A stretch of DNA of 42,500 nucleotides from Neocallimastix lanati (nom. inval.) (GCA_016946835.1 JACVTC010000057.1:542501-585000), one strand, 5' to 3'; positions 1 through 12,565 are shown, counted from the first letter of the stretch. Made by a program: numbers and translations. The notes: a model not told the origin generated them from the sequence alone.

Positions 1-489
1 TTTTATACTCAATTTACTTTTAAAAATCTTAATTTTTATTGATATATATGTTAAAAAAGTACACAAAAAAAATAAAAAAAAAAAAAATAGTTGTTAATAG
101 TCATCTTCATTATAATAATATATAATAAAATTATCTTTAGTATTATTAGTATTATTTATATATATATATTTTATTATTTAATTTTTTATTTTAATAGAAA
201 TAAAATTATGAATTTTAATTTATTTAAAATTTTTTGTTTATTTTCTAAAATAAAATTTTTGAATAGAAACAAATCAAAAACTTTACTAAAAAACAAACAA
301 AAAATTTATTTTATAAAAGAAAATATTTTTATTTTAAAAAATAAGGTTTTTGATTTGTTTAATTTTGATTTTATATTTTTTAAGATTTATAAAAATAAAA
401 AAATTAAACTTTTTTTTTTTCGGTACTACTAACAATTTTTTTTTAAAAAAAAATTTAATTTATTATTTTATACTTCTTTATTTCGGTAT

Positions 490-774
490 GAATAATTGAA
501 TAATAAATAATAAATAATTGAATAATGAATAATAAATAATAAATAAAAATAATAAATAATAAATAATAAATAATAAATAATAAATAATAAATAATAAATA
601 ATAAATAATAAATAATAAATAATTAAATAATTAAATAATAAATAAATAATAATTAAATAATTAAATAATAAATAAATAATAATAAATAATAAATAATAAA
701 TAATAAATAATAAATAATAAATAATAAATAATAAATAATAAATAATAAATATTGAATAATAAATAATAAATAAT
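490..774. repeat. AATAAAT-type heptamer minisatellite
   Basis: About 285 bases are built mostly from the 7-base unit AATAAAT, with occasional variants such as AATTGAAT and AATTAAAT. A run of the complementary type (TTATTAT) occurs at 6287-6344. The units contain stop codons in every frame, so the array is not coding. Confidence 0.85.
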
Positions 775-1342
775 TATAATAATATATTTATTTATATTAT
801 TATGATTGTGATTGTGATGATGGTTATTAATTTTAAATATTTAATCTTTCTTTTTTTTTATTGTTAATTTATTTATTTATTTATTTTTAAAAACGAAACA
901 GAATTAATAAATATATATATACTATTAAATGATTATTAAAGTTAGTTTTTAGTTTTTAGTTTTTAAATTTATTATTTTTTTTTTTTTTTTATTGATAGGG
1001 ATATCAAAAAAAAATAGTTATCTATTTTTAAATATAAAATAAATATAAAATAAGTAAAATAAAATTTTTTAAAAATTTTAAAGTTGATGATGAAATTGAT
1101 TTAGAAATATTATATCAATATTATTACATTATTACAGTTATACTAAATAATATTTAAAAAAAAAAATAAAATAAAAATAAAAAAATAAAATAAAATAAAA
1201 AAATATATATATATATATATATATATATGAAGATCTAATTATAAGTATTACAAAAAACTGCGCTAATCTAAATTAAAATATAAATTATTTCAAAATCTGA
1301 ATTTTTTTTTTTTTTTTTAATAAATATAGAATGGTTATTATA

Positions 1343-1343
<1 letters not shown>

Positions 1344-1425
<82 letters not shown>
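1344..1425. repeat. ATT trinucleotide microsatellite
   Basis: About 27 uninterrupted ATT units. Read on the minus strand this gives a poly-Asn open frame, but no complex flanking sequence joins it to a gene, so I treat it as a plain microsatellite. Comparable AAT/ATT runs lie at 11737-11771, 15879-15935, 17374-17490, 23696-23737, 24225-24300, 28227-28256, 29156-29219 and 42367-42404. Four of these are inside introns of the genes described here (17374-17490, 23696-23737, 24225-24300 and 42367-42404). Confidence 0.9.
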
Positions 1426-1426
<1 letters not shown>

Positions 1427-2089
1427 TTTTTGTCCTTTTCTTTCCATATTCATTAGTACTAATAATAATAATTTTTTTTTGTTTGTTTCTATTTGTAAAT
1501 TACATTTATATATATATATATATCATATTACCAAAATTTAATTTTCATATATTTACATATATATATTTTATATATGTATATTTTATTATTAATTAAAATT
1601 AATTATTGAAGAAAGAAAAAAAAATTTATCTATTTTTTTTTTTTTAGACTATCCCTTGTAAGTCTTGATCATATTATCCCAGCCACAAAAAAAATTGATC
1701 TAAGTAGTTTTTTTTCTAAAAAAAAAAAATAGTCTAAAGATAAAATAAATATTCATTACGAATTATACTACAATATTTTATATATTTACTGATGTAACAT
1801 CCATGCAACCAATAATTTTAAAAATAAATGCAATAGAATTAAAAATAAAATAAAATAAAATAAAGTAATCTAATAAAACATATCAGGTTAAATCATTTAT
1901 TATAAAAAAATAATAATAATTTTTTTCTTTCTTTTTTTTTTTTAGTATAGGAAGAGAATACACTTTTATTGCTTTATTTATTAATTATTAAATATATATA
2001 TATATTAATATACTGTATATATTTAAGTGTAAAAAAATACATTATATTAAGAAAATAAAAAATGTTTAAAAAAATAATAAAAAATAAAG

Positions 2090-2410
2090 TTTATGTATTA
2101 CAATGAAAATAAAGGGAAACTTTTTGAAGTGAATGTTGATATGATACGAATAGAGATTATCTCTATCAAAAAAAAAAAAAATTTAATAAAATAAAGTAAA
2201 ATAAAGTAACATCTGTAAAGTTAAATAATATGGAGATGTGGAGACCACTAAACTCTCCCTCAAACCAAAAGAAATATTATCAGGAATTGTATTTTCGTAG
2301 ATTTCGTGGTGTAAAAAACAATTATTACTATGTTCAGCTTCTTCAACACATACATAATATGAATAAAAATCAAAAAAAATCTAAAAACCCCCCTACTTGG
2401 ATCATTACTG

Positions 2411-2450
<40 letters not shown>

Positions 2451-2615
2451 AGAAGAATCTCCATCTGTAAATGTACAAGAATTTTAAATCTCTATTGGGA
2501 ACATTGCTCTCTATATAGCTATAAAATCAAGACATATCGTTTGCTGTTAACCAAAAACGTCCATTCATTGTGAAGAACCTACTTCTCCAATAGTGCAGTG
2601 ACATCTTAAAAATTT
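2090..2615 (+). pseudogene. Possible decayed coding island, origin unknown
   Basis: This stretch has visibly higher GC and complexity than its surroundings. On the plus strand a frame at about 2104-2168 reads GKLFEVNVDMIRIE. An ATG frame at 2230-2418 gives 62 residues of balanced composition (MEMWRPLNSPSNQKKYYQE at its start). After a poly(A) run, 2493-2615 holds fragments such as DISFAVNQKRPFIV in one frame and SIHCEEPTSPIV in another. The pieces lie in different frames and are separated by stops and poly(A). That suggests a decayed gene or mobile element, but I recognise no family. It could also be a non-coding RNA locus or chance. Confidence 0.3.
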
Positions 2616-2772
2616 TCAAAGAAATAATATAATTTATATTTAAATTGAAGTTTTTCATTAATAAAAAAAAAAAATAATAAAATAAAATAAATAAATAAAA
2701 TAATACAATAAACATTATGTATTTTATATTGTTGAATGTATTCTAACTTTTTAACACAAATAATAATATTTA

Positions 2773-2817
<45 letters not shown>

Positions 2818-3140
2818 ACTTCAAATAAATAGACTTATGTATTTATATTAAATACTTTTTTTTTTTTTTTTTTTAATTTTTTATTATGTTTTATAATTTT
2901 GTAATTTAATAATAGATTTTATAATTCGTTCTATCGATAATTATTATTAATTTTTTTTTTTTTTTTAATTATATTCGTAATTATATTATTAACTTATTTT
3001 TTTGTTTTTATATATAAATATTAATATTACATATATATTTTTTTTTATATTTTTATAATTTTAATTGATATAAAATTATTGATATTAAATAATTATTATA
3101 AGAATTTATTTTATTTGTTTATTTGGTTTGTTTGTCTTAG

Positions 3141-3177
<37 letters not shown>

Positions 3178-3280
3178 ATGATTTGATTTGTTTGTCTAAT
3201 GATTTATATTTAATAAATTACTGATCCTATTTATTAAAATTTATTATTTATTGTTATTAATATTAATGATTAAAATACTA

Positions 3281-3311
<31 letters not shown>

Positions 3312-3761
3312 TAACAAATAAAAATATATTTTATTTATTTTTCTATACCCATTTTTATATATATAATTTTTATTCAATTTTTTATCTTCTATTATTACTA
3401 TTTTTGAATATATGAATATATATATAAAGGGAAGAAATATCATTTATCTTTTTTTTTTTTTATAAAAAAAAAATAAAAAAAATAAAAAAATTTATATATA
3501 AATAATAAAAATAAATTAATTTATTTGATAACTTCTTATTATCTTATATGATAATATGTATAGATATACTGTTTTATATTAATTATTTTTATAAATAATT
3601 TAGATGAAAAAAAAATATAAACAAAAAAAAAGAAAAAAAAAAAATTAGAACATATATATATGATTAAAAAAAAATTAAAACATATATATATGTTTAATAA
3701 AAAAAAAATAATAATAATAATAAAAAATGGTGTGTAGTTTTATATATTTTTTATTTTTTCT

Positions 3762-3792
<31 letters not shown>
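2616..3792. other. AT-rich spacer downstream of the CaaX gene
   Basis: Homopolymer-rich sequence with an A run at 2776-2816 and T runs near 3146-3176. At about 3643-3700 a short unit with AACATATATATATG is repeated. The minus-strand frames at 2527-2824 are poly-Phe and Leu artefacts of poly(A). No gene is seen. Confidence 0.7.
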
Positions 3793-5506
3793 CTATGATA
3801 TAATACAGTGACATCCAGTGGTAGAATTCTTAGATTTTTTTGATTTTTTTGATTTCTTAGATTTCTTATTTGTTTTTAATTTTATACCTTCTTCTTCTTC
3901 CTGTTCAATTTGAAGACTTGTAGTTGAATCATAATCTAATAATTTATTTTCTTCTACGGAAGGGGTACTCACTTCTGGTACCATAGTAATCGTTAATTCT
4001 GGAACGATTTGATTTTTATTTTCTTCAGGTTTCTTTATAGTTAAACTTTGTCGAGATAAATGTTTACTGACTTGTTCTTGAGTAACAATTGAAGTTCGTA
4101 TTGAACTATTTTCAATTTGACTTGCATTAGCCTTTATATCTTCTATACTTGAGGCAACACATTCAGCAGGGTATAAATTGTTACTACTAGTATTATTGAT
4201 ATTATTTGTTAAAGAATCATTATCTTCGGTTAATTTAATTTCATTATTAGGTTTATTACATTCAGTGATTTCACTGACATCCCTTATTTCACTATCTTCT
4301 TCATATTCACTTTCACTATCTGTATTAAAATCATCACTACTAATAACTTCAGCTATAATTGTCATAGATGAACGATGTTGTTGTTTATCATTATAAGCTG
4401 AACTTCTACTAACAACACTTTTTGGTCTATTACCATTAATATCATCATCCTTTATTTTTTATAAAAAAAAATTTATTTGATTTGTTTTTTAAATTATAAA
4501 AATATTTAAATATATATATATAAATAAAATAATAAATAAAAATAATATAAATTTAGTTTTACAATTACTTTAAAAAGTATTCTTTATTTTTAATTTTTAT
4601 GTTTATATAAATAAATAAAGGGCTTACCATTGATTTTTTCCAAGAAAGCTGAGCTTTCTTTTCATCAGAAAGTACATCCATTAAACTCACAGTCTTTTTG
4701 GCTCTGTCCTCCTTTGCTTTTTTCATTTTATTATATATTGTGGGGACAGGTCTTTCATCATAAGGTAAATTACTTAAAGAAGAAAGAGCAGATAATGATG
4801 AATAACTTGCTCTCAAATTTCTACGATTATCTTTTTCTATATTTAAGGTAGAAAGAGTAGATGGAGTGGACGGAGTAATTGGAGAAGATGTATTTTCAAT
4901 AGTATCCATCTATAAAAAAAATAATAATAAAAAAAAAGTAATAGATAAAATTATTTATTTTTGAAATTAGCCATTTTAATTTTTCATATTTTATATTATT
5001 TTCAATTTATAATAATTATATGATTCATGAATATAATATAAATATTAATGTTAATTTATTATTTAAAACTTACGGGTATTTTATCTCTTTTTTGAAAAGC
5101 TACTATATATTTACAAATGAAAATTTAAGATAAAAAAAATATTATATATAATATAATATCATGTTTTTTAAAATGGTTAATTATAATATTTAATTTTTTG
5201 TTTGTTTTATATATATATATATTTATAATAGCAATTGAATATATTTATTTTTATTTAAAAAACAACACTTACAAGGAACATTTTCTTGATTTGATTTTAT
5301 ACTTTTAATTTCGATATCATCCTTCTATATAATTTAAATATATATATATTTATTATTTAGTAATTATTTAGTAAAGATTGAATTAATTATATATAATATA
5401 TTTTTTATTGAAATTTAATATTAATTATTCAATAAAGTTATATATATTTATATGTTACATTATTAACAATAATATCGAAAGCCTTAGAATTTTTTACACT
5501 AGTCAT
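3793..5506 (-). CDS. Acidic Ser-rich protein with polybasic C-terminus and CIIS CaaX box
   Basis: Five exons (5506-5459, 5324-5273, 5102-5074, 4909-4628, 4449-3793) join in consistent phase to 355 aa. Donors are GTAACA, GTAAGT, GTAAGT and GTAAGC; acceptors are TATAG three times and AAAG once. The start is the ATG at 5506 (MTSVKNSKAFDI); the ATG at 4909 sits directly behind an acceptor and is internal. The first donor could instead be GTTAAT at 5467, which would remove three residues. I recognise no domain. The protein is rich in Ser, Thr, Glu and Asn, probably largely disordered, with an acidic cluster (DSESEYEEDSE) and a Glu run near the C-terminus. The last 30 residues form Lys-Lys-Ser repeats followed by GCHCIIS and the stop. 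CIIS fits a CaaX prenylation signal (Ser at X favours farnesyl), and the Cys two residues earlier could be palmitoylated, as in Ras tails. I infer a membrane-anchored protein of unknown function. Confidence 0.8.
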
Positions 5507-5749
5507 TTTTTTATTTTTAATTAAATGAAATGAATTGATTTACTTTTTCTAAATCAAGTATATAATATAATGAAATATAAACTATTTAAATAATATCCTT
5601 TTTATAAATAGTTTATTTTATAATAATATAATTTTTATTATTATTATTTTAATTCGATTTGTTTTTTTTTTTTTTTTTTTTTTTTTTTATCTTTGATTTT
5701 TTTAATTTTCTTTATTATAAATTTAATTTTAACTCTATAAATTTCATCA

Positions 5750-6058
5750 ATGAATTGTCCAGTAAAAGATGAAATTTATATTATACCAAAATATTATTTT
5801 TATATTTTTAATTTATATAATAATATAATAAATTATTATGGTATCTTTATTAAAATAATTTTGTTTAAGAATATTTATATTTAAAAAAAAAAAAAAAAAA
5901 AATTGATTTAGTTCTAATTTATATAAAGATTTTTTTTTATAGTAGGAAAGCCTTTAGTGAATTACTCTTTTTTTTATTTTGTTTTTGAATTTGATTATAT
6001 TATTTTAGGATACTCATTTATATTATTGTCTTTTCTATATTTATTTATTATTATGTAA
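5750..6058 (+). CDS. Possible small two-exon membrane protein, doubtful
   Basis: The ATG at 5750 opens a frame starting MNCPVKDEIYIIPKYY. A GTATCT donor after 5840 and a TATAG acceptor before 5943 keep the frame open (exons 5750-5840 and 5943-6058), giving 68 aa with VGKPLVNYSFFYFVFEF after the junction and a stop at 6056-6058. The second half is strongly hydrophobic. It starts 243 bases from the divergent CaaX gene. Against it, Phe/Tyr/Ile-rich frames arise easily in such DNA, and there is no recognised homologue. The less random N-terminus and matching phase keep it as a candidate. Confidence 0.3.
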
Positions 6059-6286
6059 TAATTAATAAATTTATTAATTAAAAAAATAAATAAAAAAAAT
6101 ATATATAACTCTATAAAAAAAAATATAAAATTAGAATTAATTAATCAATTATTGAATATTAAAAAAAAAAAGCGATAACTTTTTTTTTTTTAACAAAATA
6201 ATAAATTTTAAAAAGGTTTTTATTCTTAACTTTTTTTATTAAACCTTTTTTTTTTTTTTTTTTTTATCTTTTTCTTGTTTTTCAAT

Positions 6287-6344
6287 TTATTATTTATTAT
6301 TTATTATTTATTATTTATTATTTATTATTTATTATTTATTATTC
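6287..6344. repeat. TTATTAT-type heptamer repeat
   Basis: Eight or so copies of a 7-base TTATTAT/TTTATTA unit. It is the reverse-complement type of the array at 490-774. Confidence 0.8.
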
Positions 6345-6750
6345 AATTATTTATTATATTGAATTAATTATAAAATATTATATTAATAAATAATAATATA
6401 TATAATTAATATATATTTGATTATAGAAATAATATTTTTATTCTATATTCAAATATTTTCATTTTTTTATTTATTTTTAATTTTTTATTATTTTTTTTTA
6501 TTTATTCTTTTATTTTAGTTTTTTTTTAATTTAAAAAAAAAAAAGAAAAAAAAAAAAAAAAAAAAAAAGAATAAATTTTTTATTGTATTAATGAATATAT
6601 TTTTTAATTAATATAATATATATATAATTAATTTTAATATATAAATTTAATATAATTTTATTTATATTTTCATATATTAATACTTTTTTTTTTTATTGAA
6701 ATAGAAGAAAAAAATAAAAATATAAAAAATATAAAAAAAAAAAAAAGGCG

Positions 6751-6886
6751 TAAAAAAGCATAAAAAATAAGAAAATAAATGATGAAATAAAAAAGCATAA
6801 AAAATAAAATAATAATGAAATAAAAAAGCCTAAAAAATAAGAAAATGATGAAATAAAAAAGAATAAAAAATTAAATGATGATGAAA
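6751..6886. repeat. 33-37 bp tandem repeat, four copies
   Basis: Four adjacent units begin TAAAAAAGCATAAAAAAT (or a one-base variant) and end ATGAAA: 6751-6787, 6788-6820, 6821-6853 and 6854-6886, of 37, 33, 33 and 33 bases. Although 33 is a multiple of three, both strands carry stop codons in the unit, so it is not a coding repeat. Confidence 0.85.
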
Positions 6887-8229
6887 TAATTAATAAATAT
6901 TATCTAATAATTAATGAATATTAAATAATCATAATTAAAATAATAATAATTATAATTAAAAAAAAAAAGGAAATAGTAATAATTAAAATAATTACTAATA
7001 AAGTAAATAAAATAATTAAAAAATAATTAAAAATCTCTGAATAATAATAAATATTTTTTTTTAAAATTCAGCCGTTAAATATATCAATATATAAATATTT
7101 AAATATAAAATTTATATAATATACAATAGCAATATAGCAATAAATAATAAACAGTAACAATTAAGAATCAATAAATACATCAATACATATTGTATACATA
7201 TTTATTAATGTAAACATATTAGGATTTACCAAATTTATTTTAATATTAAATTTCATTTATTTCAATATTAAAATATCATAAATAGCTTATAAATAATATA
7301 CTCTATTCTATTCTAGCTATTCTATTGTATTAAATTAAAGCTATATAAATTTATTAAATTAAAATGCATTATTAATATATTATATATTCAATTGATATTA
7401 AAAATTCCAAAAACCTTAAAAAATAATAAAAAGTTTCTTCAATTTAAATAAAAAAAATATAAAAAATTAAAAATAAAAAAAATAATTAAAAAAAAAAAAG
7501 AAATATTATTATTAATGATGATGATTATATAATGGAAAAGAAAACACAAAGAATGAAATGACAGAGAATAAATAATAGAAAGATTTATAAGAAATATAAA
7601 TATATAATAGATATAAAATGACTTTTTTATTCATTAATCAATTCATTAATACATAAAACTATTTTTTATATATTGAATAATTTGTTATACATTCAACAAT
7701 TTGTTACATATAACACGATTTTATTATATATAAAAAAAAAAACTTTATTATAAAAATATAAAAAATTTGAATTAACAATGAGAATAAAAAGTTATATATG
7801 TTATTATTAATACAATATATTACAATAGGATATAGGATATTAATATATTATTCCTATAATAACAGTTAAATGGAAATATATATAATTTTAAATATTTTAA
7901 TATAGTGATGATATTTAATTTAAATATATTACTCCTTATATTATTCCATTTATTATTCTTAATTAGTTTCAATTCTTATTTAATATTTATTATATAATTA
8001 TTTATTATTATTTATATATAAAATAAAATTTAAAATTTAAAAATATATTAAATAAATTAAAATTTTTTGATTTTATTATTTAATTTTTTTACAATGCTTT
8101 AATATAAAACAATATAATACAATACAAAATCTAATTAAATATGATTAAATATAATTAAATATAATATATGTAAATAATAAATAATACAATATATTTAATG
8201 TAATCCAATAATTGAATGGCATCCATCTA

Positions 8230-8460
8230 CATTTAATAGATACAAAATAGAGAGAATAGAAAAAGGGGAATTGAAAAGAGAGAGAACGAAAAAAAAGAAT
8301 TGAATAGAATGAAGAATTGAAGAGAGAATTGAAAAGAGTGTGAATTAAAAGGAGAATGAATTAAAAGAAGAATGAATTAAAAAAAAAGAATGCATTAAAA
8401 AGAGTGAATTAAGAAGCCGAGTGAGTAGAGAATAGAAAAGAAAGAATGAATGATGAGGTT
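8230..8460. repeat. Purine-rich degenerate repeat (GAATTGAA/GAATGAATTAA)
   Basis: About 230 bases where the plus strand is almost entirely A and G plus T pairs, with repeated cores GAATTGAA, GAGAGAAT and GAATGAATTAAA at irregular spacing. No open frame runs through it. It looks like a decayed purine-strand minisatellite. Confidence 0.6.
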
Positions 8461-8536
8461 TATTTTAATATTTATAATTATTTATAATTATAGGTATAAT
8501 AAAAATAGATCAAATGATTTATATTGATTATTTAAT

Positions 8537-8625
8537 TACTTTTATTTAATCTTTTTGTTATATGTTGTATATATTGCAAATACTTTTATTTAATCTTTTT
8601 TGTTTTATGTTGTATATACAGCAAA
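8537..8625. repeat. 44-bp tandem duplication
   Basis: Two adjacent copies (8537-8580 and 8581-8625) share TACTTTTATTTAATCTTTTT and the following TATGTTGTATAT part, with a few substitutions and one extra T in the second copy. No coding frame. Confidence 0.8.
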
Positions 8626-8988
8626 CATAATGTATGATGATCTGATATATGCTGATATGTATATGATGTTTCATATTTAATATTTCATATGAATTCATAT
8701 AAAATAAATATTAATAATTAATTTTTTTTAACTTCTCTCTCTCTTTTAAATCAATCAAATAAAGGTTATTTTTAATTATTTTTTTTACATTTTTTTTCAT
8801 TTTTACAAAAAAAAAAAAAAAAAAAAAAAAAACTCCTTTTTTTAATATTTTTATTTTCATTGATGATGAAACTTTTTTCCAACTTATTTATTCACTTATT
8901 CATTTATTTATCTAAATATACAGTTATTTATTTAATTATATCTATACATTTTATTTATATTTATATTAATTCGTATAAATATTTCCCT

Positions 8989-9030
<42 letters not shown>

Positions 9031-9169
9031 TTTCTATTTTATATTTAGTATTATTTAATATTATTCATTTGTATTATTACATATTATCCTATATTTTATT
9101 TATTTTGTATCATAACTAATTTATTATTAATAATTAATAATAATAACAATTATAGTATTATTAAATATA

Positions 9170-9202
<33 letters not shown>

Positions 9203-10265
9203 AATTATCATAGTATTATCATAGTACTAACATAGTATTATTCCTACATATTATTATTTATTCATAATACGAATAGTGTTATGGTTAATGTTAAAGGTTA
9301 AAAAAAATGAAAAAATTGAAAATTTAGAATTTAACGGTTTTTTTTTTTTTACATTTTTAAATTTTAAAGTTTTTATTTATTTTATTTAATAGGATACATT
9401 TAATTAATAAAACTTTTTATTTTTTTTTCTATTATTATATATTATTTGTTATTTATCTGTCAAGTATTAATTGGAATTTGAAATAGAGAGGTAGAATTAT
9501 ATATTCTATATTTCATTAATAGTAAATATGCATAATAAAATAATAATATAATAAAATAAATTTTACATTTAATAATATTTTTATTTTTATTTTAATTTTT
9601 TTTTTTTAATTTAAATTTCTAGTTGATAATTAGTTAATTTTTTTTTGTTTGTTTTTTTTTTTTTTTGTTTGTTTGTTTGCTTTGTTTTGTTTTGTTTTCT
9701 TTTTAAATATGTTTCATTTTTCATTTTCCATGAATTATAAATGTAGTTGTTTGTTTTAGAACTAAAACATTATTTTTTGTTTTTTAATTTTTTTAAATAA
9801 TTTTTATTTTTTTTTTCTTAATTTTAATTCTTAATTTTAATGTTAAATTTGAAAATAAAAAAAAAAAAACGTGTAAAGAATTTATTTATGGAATAAAGTT
9901 TTTGTTTGATATTCACTAAAACGGATTATTTTATTTTAATCTTTAATATTTTTTTTTTTTTTTTTTAATTTTATTTTTAAATTTTTATATATTAAGATTT
10001 ATTAATATATTAGATATTATTTATCTATCGCTCTATCTATTTATCTACTTATTATTTATTATTCAATTATTTATATATATATATATATTTATTTATTTAT
10101 CTATTCTTCTATTACTATTATTTATGATTATTCAATATTTATTTTAATTATGATTTTTACTACATTAATAATTATTATAATTTATCTATTATTTATATAT
10201 TTATTATCTATTTATTTATTTATTTATTTATTTATTTCTATAATAATATATATATATTATTATGG

Positions 10266-10304
<39 letters not shown>

Positions 10305-10317
10305 TTTATTTCTGGTG

Positions 10318-10590
10318 TACTGCTATTGGTTTTAGTCCCCCTCTCAGGGGCAGTAGGAATATTGAAATAATCACACACTTTCATATAGGCAGAAATGACC
10401 CTGCTGGATGGCCTTGCTGGGTGTTCAGCATTGGCGCTCTAACATGCATATAATTTTTCTACGAGTTCCTAACTTTCTTTTGAAGTGAGACCTGTATAAC
10501 CTAACCTATGGAAATACATACAAGCTCACTTGGTATTTTCATAAACTTCAGAAAGATTGCAATTTAGTAGCATATATCTACATCAGCAAG
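10318..10590. pseudogene. Island of complex sequence, likely relic of a coding element
   Basis: GC is clearly raised over about 270 bases between AT-rich spacers. On the minus strand a frame from 10438 down to about 10316 gives roughly 42 residues of natural-looking composition, including SSRVISAYMKVCDYF and IPTAPERGTKT. It is closed upstream by a TAG and downstream by TA repeats. Upstream minus-strand sequence (10450-10570) has further fragments such as RSHFKRKLGTRRK with stops. The plus-strand frame at 10262-10453 (ending GRNDPAGWPCWVFSIGALTCI) is an alternative. I suspect a mobile-element fragment but cannot name a family. Confidence 0.35.
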
Positions 10591-10872
10591 TATAATATAT
10601 AATAATACAAATATATAAATTTTCATCTGTAAAGTTTTCCTATATATTAACATTATATTTGAAAATTAATACAATTACTACTAATTAATAAAATATAAAT
10701 GAAAAAAAAAAAAAGAATATAAGTACAAAGAGTACAAATTAAAATATTTTTTTTGAAAACATTTGTAAAAATATTAAAAAATATTGCAAATACATATGTA
10801 TATAAAAGTTTTATTATTATTATTTATTAGATTTAAAAATATAAACGTAACATAACAAAATTTAATAAAAAA

Positions 10873-10903
<31 letters not shown>

Positions 10904-11450
10904 TATTTTTTTTTTTTTTTTATTTATATAGATATTTAAGAAATAAATAAATTAATAAGAAAAATTAAAAAGAAAAAAAAAAAAAAAAAAAAAGAATAAA
11001 AAGAAATCACTTTTAATATTATTTTTATAAGTAAAAATTCAAATATTTAGAATAAAAGAATTTATATACATATATATATATATATATATATTTTTAAACA
11101 AATAAATTTTAAATTTTATTTTATTAATAAAATATTTAAAAATTTATATATAAATGAAAATTTCTTTTTTTTTTTTTTTTATAGCTGTGAAAAAGATCTT
11201 CTTTCTTTTACCATCTAGGTTTATATCCAATAAATCTTTATCAAAACCATAAAATATTATTCAAGGTTAACATTACCACTCTAGATTCTTCTTTAAAATT
11301 ATTTATTTTTTTTCTAATTTTTATTTTTAATTTTATTTTTTTTATTTTTATTTTTATTTTTTATTTTTATTTTATTTTTATTTTATTTTTATTTTCATTA
11401 TATAACAATATTATATTATATTAATTAAAAATTTGAATTTTTATTCTCCA

Positions 11451-11503
<53 letters not shown>

Positions 11504-11736
11504 TTTTTGTTATTTCATTATATATTAAATATATATATATATATTTATTATTATTATTTTCTATCTAGGTTTAAAAAAAGATTTAAAGTCTATAAATTAT
11601 TACTAGTAATAAAAAAATTTTATATATTTAAATATATATTTTTTTTTAAAATTATTTTTTTTATTTTTTTTATTTTTTTTTTTTATTAAAGTCTATAGTA
11701 TTGTATATATATAAAAGCAATCTTACTATAATCAGC

Positions 11737-11773
<37 letters not shown>

Positions 11774-12565
11774 TTATACTAATAATATTCATAGTAATAA
11801 TAGTTAATATTGCTTTAAAAATTTTAATAGTTATTAATATTTATTATTTAATATTAATAATAATAAAATAATTAATAAATACTAAACAACTATATAAAAC
11901 AAATTTCATACAAAAGAATGAACCATTTTTTTAAAAATAAATTAAAAAATTTCAGTTCATTATAATTTAAATAAGATTTATATATTATTTTAGAAAAGCC
12001 TTAGCTGATTGTAGCTTAATTTGTACAACACTTAACAAAGTAATACACAATAAATAAATTTACAAAAATTTTCTTGTTTTTATAAACTTTATTTACCTAT
12101 ATTAATGGCAGTAGCCTTTTAAAAAGAATATTCTTATAGTACATTTATATCAAAAATTTTTTTTGATTCAAAATTTATTCAAAACATTATTAAATAATTG
12201 GTTAAATTATTGTTTTATTTTGTTAAAAAATCTAACATATTATATAATATTGTATTGTTTATTATATCATTCTTGCATTTAAAAAAAAAAAAAAATATAA
12301 ATTCATTTATATTGTAATATATGGTTACCAATTAAATAATTTCGAAGCCTAAATTTTATAAAACTCTACCTTCAATTTTATTTAATTGACACTTTTATTT
12401 ATTATTTATTATTATTTGAGATTAATAAAAAAAATATATTTATAAGATTATAATAATTATTTAATCTTAATTTAAAAAAGATACTAAAATAAAATAAAAT
12501 AAAATAATAATAATAAAAAAAAAAACTATAAAGTAAAAATTTAAAAAATAATTATTGATTAAAAG
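10591..12565. other. AT-rich spacer upstream of the four-pass membrane gene
   Basis: Low-complexity DNA with a 49-base T tract (11453-11501), TTTTTA runs (10870-10910 and 11330-11395) and an AAT microsatellite (11737-11771). Two short patches are less simple: 11180-11300 and 11990-12060 (frame KALADCSLICTTLNKVIHNK). Neither can be joined to an exon chain. The last 200 bases are presumably the promoter and 5' leader of the gene at 12566, but I see no defined motif. Confidence 0.6.

Larger units (their letters stand above)
1..2089. other. AT-rich intergenic spacer with simple repeats
   Basis: Nothing here looks like a gene. The open frame at 91-432 encodes almost only Ile, Phe, Lys, Asn and Tyr, as expected of random AT-rich DNA. 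The stretch holds a heptamer array (490-774), an ATT microsatellite (1344-1425), a TA run near 1203-1228 and many A/T homopolymers. A short patch of more mixed sequence at 1650-1690 is too small to interpret. Confidence 0.7.
6059..10317. other. Long AT-rich intergenic region with minisatellites
   Basis: No gene can be supported in these 4.2 kb. Open frames at 8860-9048 and 10150-10335 are Ile/Phe/Tyr low-complexity strings. The region holds a TTATTAT run (6287-6344), a 33-bp tandem repeat (6751-6886), a purine-rich degenerate repeat (8230-8460), a 44-bp duplication (8537-8625), a T tract near 8990-9029 and TTTA/TATC tetranucleotide runs around 10021-10240. Confidence 0.65.

Noticed and set aside
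1268-1453. Poly-Asn frame on the minus strand
   Set aside because: Pure ATT repeat with low-complexity flanks and no exon partner.
4178-4851. Two plus-strand frames of about 72 residues
   Set aside because: Antisense shadows of exons 4 and 5 of the CaaX protein gene.
6751-6886. Repeats with regular 33-bp spacing considered as a CRISPR array
   Set aside because: Units are adjacent with no unique spacers, in a eukaryotic genome.
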